From Solanum dulcamara (lineage: Eukaryota; Streptophyta; Magnoliopsida; Solanales; Solanaceae): a stretch of 64,000 bases of DNA. The stretch spans positions 36,778,001-36,842,000 of the forward strand of contig NC_077243.1 in the NCBI RefSeq assembly GCF_947179165.1. The letters run 5' to 3'. Each line of letters starts with the position of its first letter. Within the stretch, counting starts at the first letter, position 1. Below are positions 1-12,344 of the stretch, piece by piece. The translations under genes and the position numbers were made by a program. The notes under the pieces are model-generated. The model worked only from the letters and a program-made list of their open reading frames with translations. It did not search any database and had not been told where the DNA came from.

Positions 1-1850
1 TGTGAATTTCATCCATGGAGTCCCAAAGTATTTTCAAATTCCTCTTATGATTTCTTCCTAAACATTATATTTTGATGATCTTACATTGGATTAAATAAAT
101 TATGATCGATTTTACTTTAACTGATCTTATTATGCATAAATTAATCTTAATTAAACATTTTTGATGATTTCTACATGAGCCCATGCATTAAGCCTATTTT
201 GTTATTATGATCTATGTTTGAAAAATTATGCACGCCTCATGAATTTATGAACTATGATTTTAATGATTCTTTAGATGAAGTATCAACATGAACTTTAGGA
301 AACCAAGGTTTGATTCAAAAGGGAAGTAATCTCATTATGATGGTTTTCATGATTTAGCTACTTTGATTTAAGTGTGATTTCCTATGAAAAGCTTATAATG
401 ATGTAGATGCTTTTGATTAAGTATCTCTTATGACTTTTATTGGGTTGAGGTTCATGATATGTTTTAAGGAGCTATTCTTATGGTTTTATATATTTTATGA
501 AGAACTTGGTAATATTAGATTCTTATTTTTCTTCTCAAAGACTATGATTTTTTATTTATGATATTTGTGTTGAGAGTTTACCTAACACCAAGTGGGCTAG
601 GAGAAATAACCTTGGTCCCATAATTATGAGCCTCGATATGATGTCCCAACTTGAACAATCAAAGCTTAATCTAGTAGATCCATAAATAGCTCATGTAAAT
701 GGTTCTTACCTTGGCAAGTAGTACAATCTCTTTTTGGTGTGGGAGGTATGACACCGAACTCCATATCTTAGCTAACATGACTTATGTCGATTAATTATTT
801 CTCTCACTATGCTACGTTTTGATTATATTTCCTTATGGATTTTGCATTGACCATGTTTATATTTCTAAAGACGTTTTAGATGATGATATCATGTTTTAGG
901 TTAGTCATTGCAATATCATATTTTATGTCATGCATTGCACATTCTTCATACTCAGTACATTCATAGTAATGACTGACAAGTGCTCTCCGAACCAAGATAG
1001 ATAGTCTCCTATCACTAGGCTCACCAACCAACCTGGACTTACTGCATACTTCTTATGCCTATATTATTTTATAATATAGGTCACAATGCTCCCACTCAAG
1101 CTCATGGTTAGTACAGACTCCGCTTAGCTTTAAAGTTTGATGAGTCCTCATGTTCCGTGGATGTTTATGTGATACTTTCATTTAAGCAATATTTCTTTTA
1201 GATTGTTAGAGAGCTAGGGCTTGTCCTATGCCCCATCTATGTCATTAGTGGCTATGTCAGACTAGTATGGTTTATTTTTGCTTAATGTTATTCTTTGATC
1301 ATTTTATATTGAGTTTTCTATGAGAAGATTGTTTTTATGACTTATTTTCCTCTTTTAACTCTTATGTTGATTTTTATGTTATCTTAAAAGCTTTTGGATC
1401 CTATTTGATGTATCATATCTAGGGTTTAACTTGGATCATGATACTTTATTTTTTATCTTCTCAGAATTTAGAGCATTCTAGTAGCGACCCCGAGTTATTT
1501 ATGATTAGCTGGGACATAAAGTTTAGTCACTGAGTCATTCATATGAGATTTGTGCAAGTTTTAGTGTTTTGCAGCTTTTGGAGTTTCTATGGCCAATTTC
1601 AATCAAAACTCTAGAAAGACAGCCTCAGAATACAATTTTGATCGTTTTAATAGCTCCAGAATATCAAGTTTGGTCTACAAAGACCTTTCATGTAGAACTC
1701 AAGGCTTTCGGGTTCATTCCGAGCTACCTTATGGATTTTGGCAAAATATGGAGCTTAGGTGTAGGAATCACTTTCCGTCAAGATGAGATCGATTGGAAGT
1801 TTTGACATCTCCTTTGATCCCGTAATGCTAAATTTAGTGGGTGTTATACC
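1..1850 (+). repeat. Relic gypsy LTR sequence
   Basis: The first 60 bases resemble the block found downstream of the AAGGTATG site in other LTRs of this window (12694, 29814, 39690): a CCATGG(A/G) motif followed by an AT-rich run. Later parts follow the same order as those LTRs: a 'tagatccataaatagctcatg' type block near 680, 'cttggcaagtag' near 712, an 'agggcttgtcctatgcccc' type block near 1215. The stretch 1480-1840 is similar by eye to 37300-37650 (GCGACC...GAGTTATTTATGATTAGCTGGGAC, then a run ending GAAGTTTTGACAT). The left edge is cut by the window. I see no gene in it; the two overlapping open frames at 1569-1805 lie in repeat sequence. Confidence 0.55.
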
Positions 1851-2480
1851 CTATTTTAACTCGAGGTCAAACGGTGTACAATATATTAGTGATTCCTAAT
1901 TAATTATTTTAAGAAGTCGTCACCTAATTATTTTAAAGGTAAATTAGGATACCTAAATAATTAACTAATGTAATGTTAGAGTTAACTTCAAATGATGGTC
2001 TACTTAACTTATATGATTTTAGGTAAGGATTCTAGTTATCCTAAAGGGAAGAGTTTAAGCATCCTTTAAGATTCGTTAAAAACAATTACAGGCCAAACTT
2101 AGATTAATTAATTAAAGCTACAAATGTTAAGGAATTTAAAAGAGTCAAAGAGATAAGTAGGGAATACATTAATTGATGGTACACTTAAAACTTGAAAACA
2201 AAAAAGCATTTGTTGTAGCTAAAGTTAGACTTGCTTTGAAAAATATGATATAAGTATAAATATAATTGGAAAGACGTATTATAAATATTTTAAGGATTTG
2301 TTTAACACAAGATTTGCTACCCACACAACCCAAAGGTCGTTGTGAACATCACCTTGGAAACCAGGTTCATTTCAACTAGAGTTGGTACCTCCGGTTCCCA
2401 TATCTTCCCCTATTTATTCCTTAATCATACAATTATAGTTATATTTTGCTGACTTTAAACCTTTGAATAATTTATTAGTT
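1851..2480. repeat. AT-rich stretch, possible Tat/Ogre LTR fragment
   Basis: No gene is visible. The part around 1855-2060 (a 'gaggtcaaacggtgtaca' block, then 'gtcgtcacctaattatttt', then a repeat of 'ggtaaattaggatacc') resembles sequence I associate with the 5' untranslated or LTR region of Solanaceae Tat/Ogre elements. This is from memory and not tested. The rest (2065-2480) is AT-rich with no recognisable signal. Confidence 0.3.
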
Positions 2481-2493
2481 TATACACGTTTTC

Positions 2494-3376
2494 ATGGCTT
2501 TTGATAGTGATGGTAGACTAGGGTCATGTACTCACTCGAGGACGGGGATGGGGACGGGGACGAAGGTTAGGAGGAGTAAGTGGGTTAAAGGAGCGTCTAG
2601 AATGAGAGTAGATTCTTGGAACATTGGAACGTTAATGGAAAAACTCATAGAGCTAGTTAAGATTCTAAAGAAGAGGAAGATTAATATAGCTTTGTGTACA
2701 AGAGACCAAATGGGTAGGTTTTAAACCTAAGGAGGTAGACGGGTATAAGCTTTGCTTCTCTGGTAGATCGAAGAATAGGAATGGGGTAGGCATTTTAGTA
2801 GACAATAACTTAAGGGATTAGGTGGTGGAGGTTAGGAGAGTCACTGATAGGATGATGTCGATTAAGGTGGTCGTTGAAGAGACCACGTTGAACATTATTA
2901 GTGCTTATGCGCTGCAAGCAGGTTTAAATGAGGAGGATAAGAGGCGGTTTTGGGAGGATTTGGACAAGTTAGTGGAAGGCATACCATCTACTGAGAAGCT
3001 TTTCATGGGAGGGGATTTCAATAGGCACATCGGATCTATTTTGGGAGGGTATGATGATGTGCATGGAGGCTTCGACTTCGGGGTCAGAAATCGAGGAGGA
3101 GTCTCACTATTGGATTTTGCAACAGCTTTTGGGTTGGTGATAGCCAATTTGAGTTTTCCAAAAAAGGAGGACCACTTGGGAACCTTTCGGAGTATGGTGG
3201 CTAAGACCCAAATAGATTTTTTACTCCTTAGGAAGGATGATAAAGGTCTGTGCAAAGACTATAAGGTCATTCCGATCGACAACCTTACAACCCGACACAA
3301 GCTCTTGGTGATGGATTTAGGGATCAAGATGACGAGAAAGAAGAGGGTCGGGGATGACCGACCTAGGATCAGATAG
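2494..3376 (+). pseudogene. RTE LINE endonuclease domain (broken)
   Basis: Encodes an apurinic-like endonuclease/exonuclease/phosphatase-fold domain that nicks target DNA for LINE insertion. The opening motif RVDSWNIGTL (about 2599-2630) is the usual N-terminal strand; MGGDFNRHIG (about 3006-3035) holds the catalytic D and N; QIDFLLLRKDD (about 3209-3241) is the late motif with its D; and TTRHKLLVMDL (about 3289-3320) carries the H near the end of the fold, although the preceding residues differ from the usual SDH. The frame is broken at about 2720 by a +/-1 shift and a stop at 2820. The long frame 2822-3376 is the best-preserved piece and ends at a TAG. Confidence 0.8.
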
Positions 3377-5454
3377 GGGAGTTTGACCACGACTAGCGCC
3401 CTGGAGATGGGAGAGAAATTGAAGGATATGGAGGCCTGGGATAGTAGTGGGGATGTGAATACTATGTAAGATAGGACGGCTAGTTGTATTAGAGTTGTAG
3501 CAAGGGAAGTGTTGGGAGTATCAACAGGTAGCCGTGGCCGGTACCGAGGGGATTGGTGGTGGAATGAAGAAGTGCAAGGAAAGGTGAAAGCAAAGAAGAT
3601 AGCGTATGCGAAGCTGATAGAAAGCAAGGATGAGGTGGAAAAGTGGATGAATAGGGAACTTTATAAGATACCGAGGAAGGAGGTGAAGTCGACAGTTTTG
3701 ACGGCAAAAACGGTAGCTTTTGAATGCCTTTACGCTGAACTAGAATAGAAAGGCAGGGATAGGAAATTATTCAAGATAGCTAGGGTACGGGAGCGAAGGG
3801 CACGCGATGTGGATAAAGTGAAGTGCATGAAGGACGAGCATGGAAAAGTATTGGTAGAAGAGACCCTCATTAAATAGAGATGGCAGTCGTACTTCCATAA
3901 ACTCTTGAACGAAGAAGGAGACAAAGAGATTGTGTTGGGAGATTTGGAATATACATGGAGGCTTCACGATGGTGAGTGTTGCAGGATTATTTCGGTCAAA
4001 GAGGTTAAGGATGTTGTGCATAGGATGCACTGGGGAAGAGCGACCGAACCTGACGAGATTCCTGGTGAGTTTTGGAAGAGCACGAGCCCGGTAGGTTTGG
4101 AGTGGCTGACTAGGTATTTAATGTCATCTTTAGAAAAGCAACGATGACCGAAGAATGGAGGTCGAGCGTAATGATCCCTCTATACAAAAACAAGGGGGAT
4201 ATCCAGAGTTGCAACAACTATAGAGGTATCAAGCTTCTAAGCCATACTATGAAAATGTAGGAAAGAGTGGTGGAGATGAGGGTTAGGAGAGACGTGTCTA
4301 TTTCAGAGAACCAATTCGAATTTATGCCGGGACGCTCAACTACTGAAGCCATCCATCTTATGAGGAGACTGGTGGAGTAGTATAGGGAGAGAAAGAGGGA
4401 CTTGCATATGGTATTCATCGATCTAGAAAAGGCTTACGATAAAGTTCCATGAGAAATGCTATAGAGATGTTTGAATGCTAAAGGTGTACCGGGGGCGTAT
4501 ATTAGAGTGGTCAAGGATATGTATGAAGATGCCAAAACCAGGGTAAGGACAGTAGGAGGAGACTCAGAGCACTTCCCAATTGTGATCTGGTTACATCAAG
4601 GATCAGTCCTTAGTCCGTTTTTTATTTTCCTTGGTGATGGATGGATTGACGCAACAAATTCAAGGTGAGGTGTCATGGTGTATACTTTTTGCGGACGATA
4701 TAGTCCTGATCGATAAGACTCGTAGCGGAGTTAACGCTAAGCTAGAGGATTGGAGACACACCTTGGAGTCTAAAGGTTTAAGCTGAGTAGAATCAAGACA
4801 GAGTACTTAGAGTGCAAGTTTAGTGAGATACCTCAGGAGGTTGGCGCGGGAGTTAGGCTTGGTGGCCAGGCCATCCAAAAGAAAAGTAGTTTCAAGTACC
4901 TTAGGTATATCATGCAAGGTAGTGGGGAGATTGACGACGGTGTCACACATCGTATTGGGGCAGGGTGGATAAAATAGAGGCTCGCTTCCGATGTGCTATG
5001 TAACAAGAAGGTGCCACTACAACTTAAGGGCAAGTTTTACAAAATGGTGGTTAGACCGGCTATGTTATATGGGGCGGAGTATTGGCAAGTTAAGGTCTCT
5101 CATTTTTAAAAGATGAAAGTTGTTTAGATGAGAATGTTGAGATGGATGCGTGGGCGTACCACGAGCAACAGGATTAGAAATGAGGCTATTCAGGATAAGG
5201 TAGGAGTGGCCTCGGTGGAAGACAAGATGCGGGAAATGCGACTGAAATGGTTTGGGCATGTGAAGAAGAGAGACATAGATGCCCCAGTGCGAAGGTGTGA
5301 GAGTTTGACCATGGATGGTTTCAGAAGAAGTAGGGGTAGGACGAAGAAATATTGAGGAGAGGTGATTAGACAGAACATGGCGCAGTTACAGCTTACCGAG
5401 GACATGAACTTAGATAGGAGGGTGTGGATGACCCATATTAGGGTAGAAGGCTAG
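3377..5454 (+). pseudogene. RTE LINE reverse transcriptase and C-terminal domain (broken)
   Basis: Copies the element RNA at the nicked target. Visible reverse transcriptase motifs: CNNYRGIKLLS (about 4210-4241), motif A FIDLEKAYDKVP (about 4414-4449) with the first catalytic D, motif B HQGSVLSP (about 4594-4617), and motif C FADD (4688-4699) with the catalytic pair. The C-terminal part has [10 protein letters not shown] (about 5131-5160) and [10 protein letters not shown] (5242-5271), typical of plant RTE-class proteins. The final frame ends at TAG 5452-5454. Stops and shifts occur at many points (for example after 3748, near 4146 and after 4668), so no full-length product is possible. Confidence 0.8.
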
Positions 5455-5936
5455 TACATACTCTCATTATTCTTCCGTATTAGTAGGTGCATTAGCGCAC
5501 TATAATTTCCTTTGTGGAGGACTCAAATTAGGATAAAAGGCTAGGTGATTCATCTTTTGCACCATAGCAATTGTAGTTCTGCTCATTGTTTATTGTCATT
5601 TGATTTATGCATTATATTGTTGTTTATAGTTGTGTCTCCGTTGCACTTTGACTATCTTATTTATCTTATCTTATCTTATTTATTTATAGTAGTTAATGCA
5701 TCTTTCTTTCCGTACCACTCTACCATGACTTTCTCATTTTTTTGCTATTCCTTGTTTTTATCTTGTTTTCGATATGCTTGTCCTTATCTGACTTTTTATC
5801 TTGCTTTCCTCTCTTAAAGCCGATGGTCTTCCGAAAACAGCCGCCCCACCTTTCAAGGTGGGGGTTAGGTCTGCATACATTCTACCCTCCTCAGACCCCA
5901 CATTGTGGGATTATACTGGGTTTGTTGTTGTTGTTA
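5455..5936 (+). other. RTE LINE 3' untranslated region with hairpins and (TTG)n tail
   Basis: Begins after the RT stop and ends in four or five TTG units (about 5922-5935). Two inverted repeats lie just upstream of the tail: CCCCACCTT/AAGGTGGGG (5844-5852 and 5855-5863, 2-nt loop) and CCCACA/TGTGGG (5897-5902 and 5904-5909). The closing sequence 'ggtctgcatacattctaccc' is of the kind shared by Solanaceae RTE LINEs and the SINEs that borrow their machinery. In such elements the 3' end is what the reverse transcriptase recognises; that role here is inferred. Confidence 0.75.
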
Positions 5937-8900
5937 CCATATAGTAAAGTGATTTAAGCTTCACGAAGTAGATAAATAATATATATAATAATACTTGTAA
6001 TGTAAATTAATGAAAGAAGAAATTTGGACCTTCAATTGTAAAATAAAATGGTTTTTCATAAGTTTGGAAAATATAAAGCCTTATGTTAAACCCATTTAGC
6101 ATTGAACTAAAACCAATTCAAGTCATTTCTTTTGAAGTACCAAAACATAGATTTAAAAGGTGTCTTTTGTGCATCCTAACCAAAATACAATATATTTAAA
6201 TTAGATATAATAACGTACTTAACCAAGTACCTCCATGATTAGATCAAAAATAATTTAGATTTGCCTAAAATAGGAATATTTAAATATAGGAGTAAATAAT
6301 AAGTTCCTTTTTTTAAAAAGAAAATAAACTCTCAAGATTAAGAAAATGTATGAGAAATCAAATTTAGGTTTCTAACTCATATATTTAGCTAAACGAGATG
6401 TTCTATGATCAACTAATATTTTATTATTAGCTCTAAATCACTAGCGGGTATAACCTTGAATATGATATATACATCTATAAAAATTAAAAAATAACAAAAA
6501 AAAGGGTAAGTGAAATATTTGACGAAGAAAGTAACATGATTAACCAACTTAACATTAATAAGAAAATGTAAAATTTCAAAGCAAAACAATAGATGAGTCA
6601 AACTTAAAAGAATGGATTAAAAGAAAGTTCGCAAATTTAAGACGTTGATTCCATTTTATTTGAAAACTAAAGGAAAATCTAGTTGCTCATATTTTGAAGA
6701 CTAGTTAAAAATGTCAAATAATCTCAATTTTTAGTAAAAGGAAATAAAACCTCAGTTGGTTTTAGAATTCTCTGAGAATCATGAAAACCTAAGTTGGAAG
6801 ATATATACATGAACTAGGTTAGTGTTTATGGAAAAATTAGTTCGTTGGAATTCCCTCAAAAAAATATTCAATAGTCTCCCTGTAAGTGATAAGGTATTCT
6901 GAAGTAGTTAAACTAAAATCACATACAAACAGTCACACATAAGATGCAAAATAACCGAAGAAGCATAAGATATTTCAATAATGCAATAATCATTCAAATC
7001 TTCTTCCCTCCCCTTTCTTTTTTTTGGGGGCGATATTTTGGAGTGGGGAAGGGTGAAGTAAAAAATTGCTATAAGACTCCAGCTATTCTTTTGTTCTAAC
7101 TTCCGTTTTCGTTCGGAAGCGTTATAAGGGAACAATATAAATAAATGAGTGATAAGGAAGAGGATGCCATCCACTGATGTAGTGGCATCTAGGTCGAGTC
7201 TCAAAATGAGACTCCTTGTTGCTCCATGTGCCATGAAAAGAAAGAAAGAAAATTACAGAGGATTAGAAAAAGGAAGGAATCTAATAGGCGAGAAATAACA
7301 AAGATAATATAGATTCCTTAGCATGACATATAATGGGTTCAACTAGTTGCAAAGAGAAAACACAAAATGAAAAACTTGATTTAACTAACAAATTGAAATC
7401 TATAAAGAGTTAAACGAATCATTGTACAACTAATTCTTTAGGAACTTGATTCTTAAAATAACTCATAATTTTTAAAGTATTGCTTAGAAGTAGAACCATA
7501 TGCCATGATTTTAGCCAAGGCAAAATGACACCTTCATACAGTATTAGCTTTCTGTATAGAGTCAACACACATTTCAGAGCATGCTGTCTGCATTACATAT
7601 TTAGACTTAATAAAACGATATCCAAATTGACGAAGAAAATTCATGAACATGAAACGCAGCTAAATGTTTGTATCTTTGGAAAGTTCCTGAGGATATAGTT
7701 TGCCAAGTATTTTTTTTTTAAAAAAAATGTATTCAACAGACAAAACAGAGGCTAAAAAAAATACTTAACAAGCCAATATTGAAAGTGCTTGATGCACTAT
7801 ATCGTAGATTCTTAGTTTCCATTAGAAAGAAAGGAATAGGTGATGCAAAACAGATATTTAAAGGGCAATTAACGTGCAAAATAGCCAGAGTTTAATAGTA
7901 GAAAACACGCAGCCCACATGTGATTCTTGGTTAAATTAATTTGGACAGGAGCATAACTTTATAGGACAAAACATATTTTTAAAGCACTATTTATCAAGTA
8001 GCTTAAACAACTAACAGGATACCATTTCTAAGTTACATTCACAAACAAACTATAACACTTGTTACCAAAACGATGTTTGGACACATGATTATGGTCTTAG
8101 GAGACAGAATATGAATAGCGACTCAAAGCAAAATCAAAAGATTCATTAGCCGTGAATAACAAAAAATCAGCATATTACCAAAGATGGGCTAAATCATTCA
8201 ATCCAATAACTGAAAAACTAAAAATAAGATAAAAGCAAAATATTACTGACCTATTTACGAGCAATGAACTAGAGCCTTGAAGGTTTCAGATCTACTTTCA
8301 AACGTCAGCAACTATGGATTCGATCGCCTTTAAATCTACAATCTCGGAAGAAAGATGATAACAAATTTTGGCCGGTTAAGATTAGAATATGGCTGCTATG
8401 ATGGTTCGAAAATAGTAGCTTTAATGTGAGGTTTTTGACTAAAAAAGAATAGATTCCAGAACGTCCAAAACGAATGCAAAATGATGGTATTTGTAGGGAC
8501 TAAGTTGAGGTTATGAGATCTCTTTTAGGCGGGATTTGAGTCCCATTTTGAATTCAAAATGACTCACTGGACTCCAACAGAGACAACTCGAAAAAGAAAC
8601 AGAGAGAGACAGGGATCTCGGTCCCAAAAATGGCTAGAAGAACGAAAGAAACAAGTAAACTTTTTACCTTGCTCTGTCGGATTGCGAAAAAAGAGAGAAT
8701 AAAATTCAAAATCTTTGGTCAAAACCTTGGGATTTCTCAACCATTCTCCATAAATGTTTACTCTAAATGACCTTACAAGACCATGCTCGCAAAAATGGTG
8801 ATCGAAGCGATCCTCAAAATGGAGAAAAGGAAAAAACTCGTCCTCTGCCATTGCAGAGCAAAAGGGAGAGAAAATATTTTGGGGGAAAACAAAAGCAACC

Positions 8901-9619
8901 TTCTTTTGTTGGTTGATGAAAAACCTACAAAACTTTAGGGCTTTCAAGGGTATTTGGGACAATTTGGATAGATTAAATGAGGATAAAATAAGTAGTACAA
9001 GGTATTTGGAAACTTAGGGTTTTTAATTTAGTTTGACCAACCAATAGGCCAATGACAAGTGGATGGGCGTGTGTTGGTCATGAGAGAATATGTTACGGTG
9101 TGTGATAGGCGTGTTTTTTATAACGTTGGCACCTTATGTGGCACTGACAAGTATGCTCGTTTCGCGCTGATGTGGACGAATGGGTGCTATGGATTGGGCT
9201 TCTTCTTGGGCCAATATTGGATGAATCAAAAGACCAACTACAAAAAATTCGGCCAGCAAAACTTTTTTTCTTAAATTTCTTTTTGGCTTTCGAAATGAAT
9301 AAATATAACTTTAATAAAATTTATATTAATACATACTTAAGTAAATGAATATTATGTTAAAAGGTAATTATCAATACTCAAAAAAGTTACATAACATCAT
9401 AAAAATTAAGTGATAATACTTATAAAAATACTTTTTTAGATACAACAACTATGATATCTTTTTTCTTTTTCTTTTCCAAAATTATAATAAATTGAATAAA
9501 AGATAGTGATATAACATATAATAAACATGTTTATAATTTGTTTAATAAAAATTAAGGACAAGTATAATAGCTACTATGCTCTTAAGTTCTTAAAATCATT
9601 AGACCTGTAAAGAAAATAG
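5937..9619. other. AT-rich region without recognised repeat; possible low-copy DNA
   Basis: Between the LINE tail and the next relic LTR I recognise no retrotransposon motifs, no tRNA and no conserved protein. The sequence is AT-rich with poly-A and poly-T runs (for example 7708-7727). One unexplained open frame on the minus strand (8564-8851) is listed separately. The absence of recognisable repeats is unusual for this window. Confidence 0.5.
8564..8851 (-). CDS. Unrecognised small ORF or first exon
   Basis: I do not recognise this protein. From ATG at 8851 the minus strand reads about 95 codons (starting MAEDEFFPFLHFEDRF) to a TGA. The longer reading with 8962 as start adds 37 residues. 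Arguments for a real 5' exon: the upstream minus-strand sequence looks like a plant 5' leader (pyrimidine-rich, 'ttttcccccaaaatatttt', 'ctctccctttt'), the start codon has a purine-rich downstream context, and AAGGT-type donor sites occur inside the frame (GAGCAAGGTAAAAAG, near 8672). Arguments against: no family motif, strong F/H/R bias, and no convincing second exon. It could equally be chance. Confidence 0.2.
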   Translation of the reverse strand: MAEDEFFPFLHFEDRFDHHFCEHGLVRSFRVNIYGEWLRNPKVLTKDFEFYSLFFRNPTEQGKKFTCFFRSSSHFWDRDPCLSLFLFRVVSVGVQ

Positions 9620-11977
9620 TTTGGAAGAAAGTTGGGACAAACTTGGGTATCAACAATGGGATAGCATATTCTGTTTGCAAGCAAAACGTTCTAAATGAAT
9701 CTCGATCCCTCATCGGTGCATTTTGCATATTCCCTACTTGGGCCGGTGCAACACTTTTACTCTTCGTGTTTGCGCCCTAGGCACTGGTTTGAAAAAGCTT
9801 AAGATCATGGCCTTTGTATTCACGAGTTTGGCGCCGCGTTCAAAGAGACCATGCTCCTTGCTTATCGCAATCGTGGACCAAGATCCCCAGTTTGAAGGGT
9901 TGTGGCTCTGACTCTCTGCATTTATAGAGGTCCTGCATTCGCGAAGAAGGCTTGATTGGTCTTTTAAGATCAGTTGCGAATTAAGTTCAGTCCTCCAACT
10001 TCTAAATTCAATATCTCGAGCTAGGAAGCTCCAATTAAGGAAATTTCAGTTATGTTGGTTTATGCTTTGGCGTGGCTACGAATAAAAGATTGGGAAGTTT
10101 GGAAGTTGTTGTGTTTAGGTAATTTCCATCCCAAAGGGGGTCTTTCTTTGCTTGATTGTAAGCTTTAATGGTGAATTTTCTTGCATGTTGTCGTTTGGAC
10201 TGTTTGGGCATAGAATTGTGTACCATTTTGGGACACAAGCTAGGTAAGTTATTAGGACTTTTTGACAGAGTCAATCTCGGAATTCTCAGTGTGGGTCCCA
10301 CATTTTCATTTTTATTCTATTTTTTGGTCTGTCTCCAATTATTGTAATTTTGGTGTCTAAATATCCATATTGATGTTGTGATCAATATTTTATTAGCATG
10401 GTGATGATTAGAGTTGTTTTGAGAAGGAGGAGATTTTCTGTAATGCATTTGGAGTACGCGTAATTGTCTTTGAGGCAGGCTACAATCTAGTTTCTTGATT
10501 GAGCTTTATTAGATAGTGATTAATATGAATTGCATGTGATATAGGATTGTACATTTCAAGTTTTAGATTTCCTTCCATTCTATTCTATTTTCTTGATTGA
10601 GCCTTAGATGAATTTAGTCGTGAAATTCTTAGTTTAGGCTTGTGACCTTGTTTATATTATATTTAGTGTGAATATCCTTCTTAGGAGCGATACTTGAGAC
10701 CTTAGGCTAAGATTGAGTCGTAGATGACTTAGAGTGTGTTATATAACCCTTATAGATGTGCGTTTCTCCCTGTAGGGCTTGTTTCAGATTACATTTCTCC
10801 TATTGGTGATTGAGATCTTAGTGGAACGTCGTAGCCATAGGTTGTCTTTAGTTGTACTCGGTCGTAAGCTACATAATATGCTTTGGTTAAGGTATCGATC
10901 CTTGAGTATCTCTCCCCTATTGATTATAGAACTCTTCTTGATTCCTTCGCTTTCGAATAACGTTTAGCACTTTTGACTAGTATTGATCAGGCTAATATAT
11001 TGTTGGGACTAAGGCCATGGTTGAGAAAAAATTGGAATCTAGGTTAGTTCTCTTTGTCTTAGCTTTGTGGTAGTATTGGTAGCGTATTTCTAGTTGTGTA
11101 GGCTCTTGTTTAGATGTTGCTGATGGTATGCATTGCATTAGCTATTCATTCTCAAGTTTTCTGTGTAGTGCAATCCCAGTTCATGCATTGATTCACTATT
11201 ACTATTTTGAGAAAGTCTGTTTGACAATATTACTATTTTAAACTAGTTTTAAAGGGAGTCGTACTACTTGGATCACTTGATAAACTGATTTTTGAGATAA
11301 ACAAGGTGTAGAGGAAGTGCTTCGTTTCTAATTTGAAAGATTAGAGGCATCTGGGATGTGCTTAATTTTTACTTGACTAGTCGGCATGTCGTTTCCATTT
11401 TATACAATGGTTTGACTATGTAACTCTAGTGCCTAGATGAAGCAGATCCATGATGATTGATATAAGTCATGTTTCTAGCACAGTCAAGCTATACAGACTT
11501 CTCGTATCTCCTATGGGTCCCTCCAATCGTGTGACACACTTAACCAAATGAGGGAGTTGCATAGGGTCCTACCTTGTGAGTTAAGGGCTGAGGTTGGGCA
11601 ATATATTTTGTTATATTTGAAACTTGTTATAGATGATACTGTGGAGTTTATGCATATCTTTCATTCATATACATCACCCATTATTAGTATAATTGGTTGC
11701 TACTTGCACCTGCCAGTTTTATGGAGAACTATTGGGTTACGTTTGTTGCTTTGTACCTTTCGAGATTATGGGGGTTTGTCTAGGTTATTGTTTGACTATA
11801 TTTGTACATTCTTGTGTTGATTTAATATTTGCGCATATGTATATGTGGGCCTCAGACTTGTCTTGTAGTTGGCATCCCCTGATTTGGTAGATTTGGTTTG
11901 GTCCTAAGTCTATAATGGTAAATAATGGTGGTTACCATCAGTATACTTATGATTAGTTGACCTCTGTAGTAGGGTCC
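9620..11977 (+). repeat. Relic gypsy LTR, 5' portion
   Basis: Old LTR into which the large element at 11978-31288 was inserted. The part 9690-9870 resembles 37690-37805 (both contain a 'catgctccttg' block followed by 'caatcg(t/c)gga'). A TATA-like TTTATAG occurs near 9921. The sequence appears to resume after the insertion at 31289 and, after a solo LTR, at 33774, ending near 34239 just before a primer-binding-site-like sequence. Nothing coding is seen in 10300-11977. Assignment is by this discontinuous logic and weak similarity, so the edges are approximate. Confidence 0.45.
11973..11977 (+). repeat. Target-site duplication of outer element, left copy
   Basis: GGTCC directly before the 5' LTR; the right copy is GATCC at 31289-31293. 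One mismatch, consistent with age. Confidence 0.65.
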
Positions 11978-12344
11978 TGTAATATCTCAAAAATTTCTAT
12001 GCCAAGACTCGAACCATTCTTTTTAGGCATATATAATTGAACTCAGAGACTTTTAGTTGTATATATAAGTTAGGATCAATTCCTAAGTATTTTAAGAGTA
12101 TTAAATGTGTTTTAGGGTCATAAGGGATCTCTAACACCAAGCCGATTCCAAATAAGTTTTATCGGCTAAGTTTCCGAATGAATTTATATAAGGGTCAACT
12201 TCAAATGACCATATCTCCTAGAATATATTGAATTTGGTGGACCATAATCTATCAAATTAAAGGTCTTTGAGTCTTCTTTCTAACGCTACCAATATTGAGT
12301 TTTTCTGAGTTTGGAGTCAAAAGTTATGCTTGGTTGACCAGAGA

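Larger units (their letters stand above)
2494..5936 (+). mobile_element. Decayed RTE-type LINE (non-LTR retrotransposon)
   Basis: A single-direction relic with, in order, an endonuclease domain, a reverse transcriptase with recognisable motifs, a C-terminal segment typical of plant RTE elements, a 3' untranslated region with two small hairpins and a short TTG tail. Several frameshifts and stops break the coding sequence. It would have moved by target-primed reverse transcription. The true 5' end is not clear: the GGGGAC/GGGGAT run at about 2541-2560 is close to the start of recognisable protein, and I could not find a target-site duplication. No LTRs flank it. Confidence 0.85.

Noticed and set aside
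5545..5957. Two overlapping hydrophobic frames after the LINE
   Set aside because: Lie in the T-rich LINE 3' UTR; repeated TTATC units yield LSYL-type text.
6908..7234. Minus-strand frame of 108 codons starting MAHGATRSLIL
   Set aside because: No family motif, poly-Lys/Gln run from an AT-rich background, no leader or downstream exon.
9059..9274. Plus-strand frame of 71 codons, C/Y/F-rich
   Set aside because: Composition follows the local sequence; no relatives recognised, no signal for transcription.
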